This document shows positions 1 to 6,328 of a stretch of DNA of 8,144 nt, in pieces (the first letter of the stretch is position 1; each line of letters opens with the position of its first letter). This DNA is from Deltaproteobacteria bacterium (GTDB lineage Bacteria; Desulfobacterota; GWC2-55-46): positions 1-8,144 of the forward strand of contig JACRCJ010000309.1 of NCBI GenBank assembly GCA_016219075.1. The letters run 5' to 3'. The notes below the pieces were generated by a model. The model had not been told where the DNA came from. It saw nothing but the letters and a program-made list of their open reading frames with translations, and made no database searches. The translations under genes were made by a program, and so were the position numbers.

Positions 1-1701
1 AAGGTCAAAGAACTCCTCGAAAAAGAGAAGGGGACGGTCTACAAGGACCCTGGAGGCCGCACGAAGGTCTGCCTCGTATACCCGAACGCCTATTCGCTCG
101 GGATGACGAACCTCGGGTTCCAGACGGTCTATCACCTCTTCAACTCGCTTGAACGCGTTGTATGCGAAAGGGCGTTCCTCCCGTCGAAAGAGGACCTCGA
201 GGAGCACGCAAGGACAGATACCCGGCTCTTCTCCTACGAATCCCAGACACCTTTGAAGGACTTCGACATCGTCGCGTTTTCAATCCCGTTCGAGGAGGAC
301 TATGTAAATGTCCCCCGGATACTCGGCCTCTCGGGGGTCCCGGTCTACTCCGGCCACAGGGGATCAAGGCCGCTGGTAGTCGGCGGAGGGGTGGCGCTTT
401 CACTCAACCCGGAGCCAGTGGCCGATTTTTTCGACCTCTTCCTCCTCGGCGAGGGCGAGGGGTCGCTCTCTCCCTTCATGGAACTCTATGAAAAGGCGCT
501 GAGGGACGGGCTTGATAAAAAAGAATCCCTGAGGCTCTTCGATTCGTTAGCGTGGGCCTATGTGCCGTCGCTTTACGAGTTCGTCTACGACAACGGACGG
601 ATAAAAGAGGTAAGGAGGGCTGAGGGCGCCAAGGAAAAGGTCGTCGCGGCCAAGAACTTCGACCTCTCCGGCTACGAGATACCGGAGAACTTCATCCAGA
701 CGCCGGAGAGCGAGTTCAGGGATACTTCCCTCATGGAGCTTGAGAGGGGGTGCCCGAGGGGGTGCAGGTTCTGCGCCGCCGGGTTTCTGTATCTGCCTCC
801 GAGGTACAGAGACCTCGACAAGGTCAAAGAGGCCGTGAAAAAAGGGGTCGCCTCAACCGGCAAAGTGGGCCTCATCGGCACGGCCGTCTCCGAGTACCCC
901 GGGATAAAAGAGGTCTTAAGCTACGGGGCCGGACTGAAAGGCGTGATGACGCTGTCATCACTGAGGCTCGACAAGCTCGACGCCAAGTTCCTCGGGTTAT
1001 TGAAAGAAGGCGGGTACAGGACGATAACGCTGGCCCCGGAGGCCGGGACCGAGCGGATGAGGGAGGTAGTGAACAAGGGGATAACGGATGAGGAGATAAT
1101 GGAGTCGATACGGCTCCTGACCGAGGCCGGTTTCCTAAAACTCAGGCTTTACTTCATAGTCGGTTTTCCGACCGAGACGGATGAGGACGCCGATGGCGTA
1201 GTGGAGCTGACCAAAAGGATCAAAAAGGTGATGAAAAAAGGGGAGATAACCTTGAGCGTAAACCCCTTTATCCCCAAGCCCTTCACGCCCTTCCAGTGGT
1301 GCGCTTTTACCGACGCAGGGGTCGTGGAAAAGAGGCTTGCGATAATAAAGGAGGGGCTTAAAGGCGAGCGGGGCGTGATAGTCAAGGAGATGGGCGCGAA
1401 AGAGGCGTTCATTCAGGCGTACATAGCGAGGGCCGACCGCAGAGCCGCAGAAATCCTCGTCGAGGCCGGAGAGAACGGCTGGAAGAAGGCCTCGAAAAAA
1501 GCGGCCCGGCTCATGACCTCTTCGGTCTACAATGAGAGGGAAAAAGACGAGATACTCCCGTGGGACATTATCGACCACGGAGTGAAGAGAGAGTACCTCT
1601 GGAAAGAGTACCAGAAGGGTCTCGCCGGAAGGCTCACCCCGCCGTGCAACCTCGGGGTCTGCTTCAGGTGCGGCGTCTGCCGCCCGGAGTTTTTCAGCTG
1701 A
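1..1701 (+). CDS. B12-binding-domain radical SAM protein, 5' end cut by window
   Basis: The frame is open from base 1, and the first codons (KVKELLEKEKGTVYKDPGG...) already match the family N-terminus, so the real start lies a little upstream. The ATG at 103 is inside the conserved block YPNAYSLGMTNLGF and is not the start. Visible domains: a B12-binding-like Rossmann region with GGGVALSLNPEPVADFFD and GEGE (about nt 376-460); the radical SAM signature CPRGCRFC (CX3CX2C, Cys codons at 751, 763, 772), which ligates a 4Fe-4S cluster; LAPEAGTER (about 1030-1056); GFPTETDED (about 1162-1188); and FIPKPFTPFQW (about 1269-1301). A C-terminal C-x4-C-x2-C-x2-C motif (Cys codons 1645, 1660, 1669, 1678) may bind another metal centre. 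It is clearly paralogous to the next gene but lacks that gene's DUF2344 tail. Cytosolic; the substrate is unknown. The family assignment is firm, the function is not. Confidence 0.92.
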   Translation, partial: KVKELLEKEKGTVYKDPGGRTKVCLVYPNAYSLGMTNLGFQTVYHLFNSLERVVCERAFLPSKEDLEEHARTDTRLFSYESQTPLKDFDIVAFSIPFEEDYVNVPRILGLSGVPVYSGHRGSRPLVVGGGVALSLNPEPVADFFDLFLLGEGEGSLSPFMELYEKALRDGLDKKESLRLFDSLAWAYVPSLYEFVYDNGRIKEVRRAEGAKEKVVAAKNFDLSGYEIPENFIQTPESEFRDTSLMELERGCPRGCRFCAAGFLYLPPRYRDLDKVKEAVKKGVASTGKVGLIGTAVSEYPGIKEVLSYGAGLKGVMTLSSLRLDKLDAKFLGLLKEGGYRTITLAPEAGTERMREVVNKGITDEEIMESIRLLTEAGFLKLRLYFIVGFPTETDEDADGVVELTKRIKKVMKKGEITLSVNPFIPKPFTPFQWCAFTDAGVVEKRLAIIKEGLKGERGVIVKEMGAKEAFIQAYIARADRRAAEILVEAGENGWKKASKKAARLMTSSVYNEREKDEILPWDIIDHGVKREYLWKEYQKGLAGRLTPPCNLGVCFRCGVCRPEFFS

Positions 1702-1827
1702 CAGGACCAGGAGGTCAGCGGATTTAAAGCGGTTTTTATGCCGGGCAAGCTCATTCAGGCAAAATGTTTCGTAACCTCAATCCGCCGTCCATGTTAAAAC
1801 TAAAACAAAAGGAAATACATTCAAGAG

Positions 1828-4374
1828 ATGACAGACCATAGCATCAAGGATTTTCTTCCGCTTGTCAGAAAACCGAGCAGATACATCGGAGGCGAGGTCA
1901 ACTCGGTAAAGAAGGACCTCTCGAAGGTCTCCCTCAAGTTCGCCCTCGGTTTCCCGGACGCGTACGAGGTCGGGATGAGCCATCTGGGCCTCCAGATACT
2001 CTACCAGATACTCAACTCCAGGGAGGAGATAGCCTGCGAGAGGGTCTACGCCCCGTGGACGGACATGGAGGAGCTGCTGAGGAAGAAATCCATGAGGCTT
2101 ACCACCCTTGAGTCCTCCATCCCCTTAAACGCCCTCGACATAATGGGCTTTTCGCTCCAGTACGAACTCTCCTACACCAATATCCTGAACATGCTGGACC
2201 TCGGCGGGATAACGCTCCATGCCAGAGACAGGTTGAGAGAAGAGCCCTTCGTGATCGGAGGAGGCCCGGTGGCCTTCAACCCCGAGCCTGTGGCCGATTT
2301 CTTCGACGCTTTTCTATTGGGAGACGGCGAAGAGGCCGTTTTGGAGATAGCCGATGTTGTCAGGGACGGAAGAAAGAGGGGAGAGGAGCGGGTAGAGACA
2401 TTAAAGAGGCTCGCCGCAATAGATGGCGTCTATGTGCCGTCTTTCTTCGAGGTCGAGTACAACCCGGACGGAACGGTAAGCCGCATCACCCCGCTCGTCG
2501 AAGGATACGAAAGGGTCACGAAGAGGGTGGTGGCCGACATAAACGGGGTGCCGCTTCCAACGAAACCCGTGATCCCGTTCATGGAGACGATACACGACAG
2601 GGTGAGCGTCGAGATTTCGAGGGGGTGCACTCGCGGGTGCAGGTTCTGCCAGGCCGGGTCGATCTACAGGCCCGTGAGGGAACGGACCCCGTCCAATATC
2701 GTAAAGATAATAAACGAGGCGCTGAAGAACACGGGCTACGACGAGGTATCGCTCCTGTCGTTGAGCACCGGCGACTATACTTTTATCGAGGAGCTTTTAA
2801 CCGGGCTCATGGGAAGGTTCGCCGAAGAGAATATCGCCGTAAGCCTGCCGTCTTTAAGGGTGGGCACATTGAGCGCCAAAGTCGCCGGCGAGATAAAGAG
2901 GGTCAGAAAGACCGGCTTCACGCTCGCCCCCGAGGCCGGAAGCGAACGGCTCCGTCTCCTCATAAACAAGGGGATAAAGGAAGATGACCTCCTGGCGGCG
3001 GCAAAGGACATATTCACCCTCGGGTGGAAGTCAGTGAAGCTGTACTTCATGCTCGGGCTCCCTACCGAGACCGATGACGACCTCAGGGAGATAGTAAAGC
3101 TCGCCGAGTGCGTAAAGCTCATAGGCAGGAAGGCGACAGGCGGGCGCACCCCGCAGATAAATGTCAGCGTGGCGTCGTTCATCCCCAAGCCCTACACCCC
3201 GTTCCAGTGGGAACCGCAGATTACCCGCGAGGAGTGCGTAAGGAAACAGTCGCTTCTGAGGGGCAGGCTTGCTGCGCTGAACCTCGGTTTCAAGTGGCAC
3301 GAGCCCCGGATGAGCATCCTCGAGGGGGTATTCGCGAGGGGCGACAGGCGCCTGTCCGCGGTACTCTTAAGGGCGTTTCGGAAAGGGTGCAGGTTCGACG
3401 GCTGGAGCGAGTGCTTCGACTACTCCCTCTGGGACGCCGCGTTCAGCGAAGCCGGGCTGTCAACTGAGTTCTATACTGAAAGGAGGAGGCCCTTCGGCGA
3501 GGTCTTCCCGTGGGACCACCTGAACCCCGGAGTGACGAAACCGTTCCTTCAAAAGGAATTCCAAAGGGCGCTTGAACTCGCCCGCACCGAGGACTGCAAG
3601 GTCGATCTCTGCACTGCTTGCGGGGTGTGCGACCACAAGGTGGTCAAGAACAGGGCGGCCGGGGTCATGGACGCCTTTAAGGAGCCGTCCGTGAGGGCGA
3701 AGGGGTCTGCAGGCCCCCACTACAAGGTGAGGCTCAGGTTCTCAAAGACCGGGGCCGTGAGGTTTTTAAGCCACCTCGAGCTTGTAAGCGTGATGACGAG
3801 GGCCGTAAAGAGGGCGGGTCTGCCGCTCAGGTACTCACAGGGGTTCCACCCGCTCCCGAAGGTCTCCTTCTCCTCTTCGCTCCCGGTGGGCCTCGAAAGC
3901 CTCGAGGAGTACATGGACATGGAGCTCGACTTCGACGGCGGGATGGTGTCTCCGGGGGCGGTCGTCGAGAGGCTCAACGCCGAGCTCCCCGAGGGGCTTA
4001 AGTTTCTCGGCGGCGAAGCAATACCCTTGAAACTTGCCCAACCCTCTGCTATGATTAACGAGTATTTGATATTCCTGAAAAACGGCCCCGCGGGGTTGAA
4101 TATAGAACCGCAAAAAATTGATGGGATTTTAAGGGATTTTCTTAACAAGGCTTCCGTAGTAATACGCATCCAGAAGGAGGACAAGGTCACGGAGGTAGAC
4201 TTGAGACCGCAGGTCTCGGAGCTGGTCCACGCCGGGGACTCCACGCTCAGGCTGGTCCTTAAAAGGGGCCAGGGAGCGAACGCGAGACCCCACGACGTGG
4301 TCGCGTGCCTGCTCGGCCTCCCCCGTGAGGATGCGTCCCTCATCCCCATCCTTAAAGTAAAAGCCGTTCAATGA
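1828..4374 (+). CDS. TIGR03960-type radical SAM protein fused to DUF2344 (TIGR03936) domain
   Basis: An 848-residue two-part protein. Residues 1-610 are the TIGR03960 type: a B12-binding-like N-terminus (KPSRYIGGE, GFPDAYEVGMSHLG, GGGPVAFNPEPVADFFD, GDGEE), then radical SAM motif CTRGCRFC with Cys 267, 271 and 274, LAPEAGSERLR, GLPTETDDD, FIPKPYTPFQW, and a tail C-x4-C-x2-C-x2-C (Cys 590, 595, 598, 601). From about residue 631 a DUF2344 domain follows, recognised by RFLSHLELV, RYSQGFHPLPK and LPVGLESLEEYMDMEL. In many bacteria these two parts are separate neighbouring genes, so this is a natural fusion. The ATG at 1828 fits the family start (short lead, then LPLVRKPSRYIGGE). The ribosome site is weak: AGGA at 1810-1813, 14 nt away. 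The gene sits 126 nt after its paralogue and 173 nt before rng. Radical SAM chemistry is expected; the substrate is unknown, and RNA or ribosome modification is only inferred from context. Confidence 0.95.
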   Translation: MTDHSIKDFLPLVRKPSRYIGGEVNSVKKDLSKVSLKFALGFPDAYEVGMSHLGLQILYQILNSREEIACERVYAPWTDMEELLRKKSMRLTTLESSIPLNALDIMGFSLQYELSYTNILNMLDLGGITLHARDRLREEPFVIGGGPVAFNPEPVADFFDAFLLGDGEEAVLEIADVVRDGRKRGEERVETLKRLAAIDGVYVPSFFEVEYNPDGTVSRITPLVEGYERVTKRVVADINGVPLPTKPVIPFMETIHDRVSVEISRGCTRGCRFCQAGSIYRPVRERTPSNIVKIINEALKNTGYDEVSLLSLSTGDYTFIEELLTGLMGRFAEENIAVSLPSLRVGTLSAKVAGEIKRVRKTGFTLAPEAGSERLRLLINKGIKEDDLLAAAKDIFTLGWKSVKLYFMLGLPTETDDDLREIVKLAECVKLIGRKATGGRTPQINVSVASFIPKPYTPFQWEPQITREECVRKQSLLRGRLAALNLGFKWHEPRMSILEGVFARGDRRLSAVLLRAFRKGCRFDGWSECFDYSLWDAAFSEAGLSTEFYTERRRPFGEVFPWDHLNPGVTKPFLQKEFQRALELARTEDCKVDLCTACGVCDHKVVKNRAAGVMDAFKEPSVRAKGSAGPHYKVRLRFSKTGAVRFLSHLELVSVMTRAVKRAGLPLRYSQGFHPLPKVSFSSSLPVGLESLEEYMDMELDFDGGMVSPGAVVERLNAELPEGLKFLGGEAIPLKLAQPSAMINEYLIFLKNGPAGLNIEPQKIDGILRDFLNKASVVIRIQKEDKVTEVDLRPQVSELVHAGDSTLRLVLKRGQGANARPHDVVACLLGLPREDASLIPILKVKAVQ

Positions 4375-4430
4375 ACCCTCTTCGGGCCTCGTGCCCGTGA
4401 GTTTCATGAAAAAACACCTCTATCGGAAGT

Positions 4431-4528
4431 AACCGGAGAGCAGCCGGTCATTGCCATGGTCTGGCGCCCGCGGCGCGGGTACAGGGCCATGGAGCAGGCA
4501 GAGCCGCAATAAAACACCGGTTTCTTTT
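4431..4528 (+). promoter_or_regulatory. Candidate structured leader RNA / attenuator upstream of rng
   Basis: Read by eye, this stretch folds well as RNA. An 18-position hairpin runs 4454-4471 against 4475-4492 with a 3-nt loop (4472-4474); 16 positions pair (13 Watson-Crick, 3 G-U) and two mismatch. It is enclosed by ATTGC (4450-4454) with GCAAT (4506-4510), sharing base 4454, and by CCGGT (4444-4448) with ACCGG (4516-4520). The sequence TTTCTTTT (4521-4528) follows directly. An upstream AACCGG (4431-4436) could instead pair with CCGGT (4444-4448) or CCGGTT (4517-4522). The shape suits a terminator for the upstream gene, an attenuator, or an rng leader sensing RNase level; E. coli rne is known to be autoregulated through its 5' UTR. 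I recognise no named riboswitch class. The base pairing is seen; the function is inferred. Confidence 0.4.
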
Positions 4529-4547
4529 CCAAGGACAAAAACACCTG

Positions 4548-6032
4548 ATGAAGAGCAATAAGACAGAGATTTTGATAAACGCCAACCCTTTCGAAAGGCG
4601 CGTGGCGCTTATCGAACAGGGCCGCCTCGTGGAGTTTTACGTGGAGAGGGGCAAGGACAGGGGACTGACCGGAAACGTCTACAAGGGCAAGGTCGTCAGG
4701 GTGCTTCCGGGCATGCAGTCGGCCTTCGTCGAGATAGGGCTTTCAAGGACCTCCTTCCTCCATGTCTCTGACATACAGGAGTCGTTCGAGGACCTCGACG
4801 AGGGAGAGGAAGAGAAAGAGAGGGGCAGGCGCAGGGCCCCTCAGGTCCGCATACAGGATATCATAAAAGAGGGGCAGGAGGTGATGGTCCAGGTCGCCAA
4901 GGAGCCGATAGGCACCAAGGGCGCGCGCGTCACATCCTACATATCGCTTCCCGGCAGATACCTGGTCTTCATGCCGACCTACGAAAAGGTCGCCATCTCA
5001 AGGAGGATATCGAGCGACAAGGAGAGAAGAAGGCTCCGGGACATCGTCTCGAACCTCCGTACCGACGGATACGGTTTTATCATAAGGACGGTATGCGAGG
5101 GGATGCCCAGGGAGGACATCCAGGCCGACATGTATTATCTCGAGAAGCTCTGGCGCTCGATACTCAAGAAAAAGGAAGAGGTCAGGACGCCGGGCATCCT
5201 GTACGAGGAGCTTGACCTGACTCTAAGGACGCTGCGCGACCTCTTCAGCCATGACATCGAGCGGGTCGTCATAAACTCGAAGGAAGAGTACGACAGGGTC
5301 GTGAAGTTCGTCGACGAGTTCATGCCCGCGCTCTCGGGAAGGGTGGAGCTTTACGAGGGCAAGGAGGACATCTTCGACGCCCACGGCATAGAGATAGAGC
5401 TCTCGGACGCCCTTGAAAAGAAGGTCTGGCTCAGAAGCGGCGGCCACATCGTGATAGACCAGATGGAGGCCCTGACGGCCATCGATGTCAATACGGGCAA
5501 GTATGTCGGCAAGAAGAGCTCGGATGAGACCATAGTAAAGACGAACCTCGAAGCGGTAAAAGAGGTCGTCTACCAGTTGAGGCTCCGTAACATCGGCGGC
5601 ATCATAGTCATAGACTTTATCGACATGTCGAGGACCTCGGACAGGGAGAAGGTCTACAACGCCCTTAAAGAGGCTCTCAAGTTCGACAAGGCGCGCACCA
5701 ATATACTTAAGATCTCTGAGCTCGGCATAGTCGAGATGACGAGGAAAAGGGTGAGGGAGAACCTCGCCCAGTCGCTCTGCGAGCCGTGCCCGTACTGCGA
5801 GGGCAACGGGCTCGTCAAGGCCCGGGACACCATAGTCATGGACATATACAGGGAGCTTGTAAGGGAGCTGCCGAACAGGAAGAAGAAGGCCACGCTCTAT
5901 GTGAGCCCCTCGATAGCCGAGACCTTATCTACCGACACCGCGGTGTTGCTGGACCTTGAGAAGAGGTTCGGTAAAAAGGTGATAGTAAAACCAGTTGAGA
6001 GGTTCCACCAGGAACGCTACGAGATAATGTAG
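4548..6032 (+). CDS. rng: Ribonuclease G (RNase E/G family endoribonuclease)
   Basis: A 494-residue RNase G-size protein (E. coli RNase G is 489 residues), with no long RNase E-type degradosome scaffold tail. It is a cytosolic single-strand endoribonuclease that in studied bacteria matures the 5' end of 16S rRNA and takes part in mRNA turnover. Domains: an N-terminal RNase H-like strand region (ILINANPFERRVALIEQGRL); an S1 RNA-binding domain, about residues 38-130 (GNVYKGKVVRVLPGMQSAFVEIG); a 5'-sensor region containing GYGFIIRT (174-181); and a DNase I-like catalytic core. The expected Mg-binding aspartates are D313 in AIDVNTG and D356 in GGIIVIDFIDM. The Zn-link is CPYC (Cys 414 and 417), which in the family joins subunits. 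A charged stretch (81-96) lies inside the S1 domain. The start has AAGGA at 4531-4535, 12 nt upstream. A folded leader lies just before it. Confidence 0.97.
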   Translation: MKSNKTEILINANPFERRVALIEQGRLVEFYVERGKDRGLTGNVYKGKVVRVLPGMQSAFVEIGLSRTSFLHVSDIQESFEDLDEGEEEKERGRRRAPQVRIQDIIKEGQEVMVQVAKEPIGTKGARVTSYISLPGRYLVFMPTYEKVAISRRISSDKERRRLRDIVSNLRTDGYGFIIRTVCEGMPREDIQADMYYLEKLWRSILKKKEEVRTPGILYEELDLTLRTLRDLFSHDIERVVINSKEEYDRVVKFVDEFMPALSGRVELYEGKEDIFDAHGIEIELSDALEKKVWLRSGGHIVIDQMEALTAIDVNTGKYVGKKSSDETIVKTNLEAVKEVVYQLRLRNIGGIIVIDFIDMSRTSDREKVYNALKEALKFDKARTNILKISELGIVEMTRKRVRENLAQSLCEPCPYCEGNGLVKARDTIVMDIYRELVRELPNRKKKATLYVSPSIAETLSTDTAVLLDLEKRFGKKVIVKPVERFHQERYEIM

Positions 6033-6054
6033 CGCCGCAATGTCTTCCAGCCAT

Positions 6055-6074
6055 GCCCCTGACCGGGCTTTTTT
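6055..6074 (+). terminator. Weak intrinsic terminator candidate after rng
   Basis: GCCC (6055-6058) pairs with GGGC (6065-6068) across a 6-nt loop and is followed at once by six T (6069-6074). The 4-bp stem is short for an efficient terminator, so partial termination between rng and the DUF2065-spoIID pair is the most that should be inferred. Confidence 0.35.
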
Positions 6075-6112
6075 CAAAGCAAAACCATTGACAGACCCCC
6101 GGACGGCGGCGG

Positions 6113-6310
6113 ATGAAAGACATATCCTTTATACTGAGCATTCTCGGGGTGCTCCTCATCATCGAGGGTATCCCGTACTTCGGCTTTCCGAATAAGGTTA
6201 AAGAGTGGGCCCTTGCGATCCAGGAGGTCCCGGACAGGAGCTTGAGGCTCCTCGGGCTTGTAATAATGGCGGCCGGGCTTATAATACTCTACTTCGTAAG
6301 TATCTTTTAA
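6113..6310 (+). CDS. DUF2065 small inner-membrane protein
   Basis: A 65-residue protein with two hydrophobic segments, about residues 4-21 and 44-65, joined by a short polar loop. The pattern LLIIEGIPYFGFPNK then PDRSLRLLG...LIILY matches DUF2065 (a conserved EG near the end of helix 1, a proline at 26, LRxxG opening helix 2). The family is widespread in Proteobacteria and has no established function. The full family length is present, so the gene is intact. The ATG at 6113 sits directly behind a GGCGGCGG run with no well-spaced Shine-Dalgarno. It lies 80 nt after rng and 18 nt before the spoIID-like gene, so it is probably co-transcribed with the latter. A helper role in the envelope is possible but only suggested by position. 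Confidence 0.9.
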   Translation: MKDISFILSILGVLLIIEGIPYFGFPNKVKEWALAIQEVPDRSLRLLGLVIMAAGLIILYFVSIF

Positions 6311-6328
6311 CCCCAAAGCGGACCTGAC

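Noticed and set aside
1698..1718. Small inverted repeats after the first stop codon (CTGAC...GTCAG and GACC AGGA GGTC)
   Set aside because: Stems of 4-5 bp that are not nested with one another and have no T-tract; not a credible terminator.
1791..1841. Short ORF MLKLKQKEIHSRDDRP overlapping the start of the second radical SAM gene
   Set aside because: Only 16 codons, AT-rich spacer, no ribosome site, and it overlaps the well-supported start at 1828.
3720..4349. Long antisense open frame (209 codons) opposite DUF2344
   Set aside because: It mirrors a conserved coding strand, is Ser/Pro/Arg-rich without family motifs, and is a codon-bias shadow. Other minus-strand frames were dismissed for the same reason.
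4383..4397. CGGGC / GCCCG hairpin just after the DUF2344 stop as a terminator
   Set aside because: The 5-bp stem has no T-run behind it; the A-rich stretch that follows has the wrong polarity for + strand termination.
6088..6093. Perfect TTGACA -35 box upstream of the DUF2065 gene
   Set aside because: At 16-18 nt spacing there is no -10-like hexamer; the spacer is GC-rich and runs into the start codon. Likely chance.
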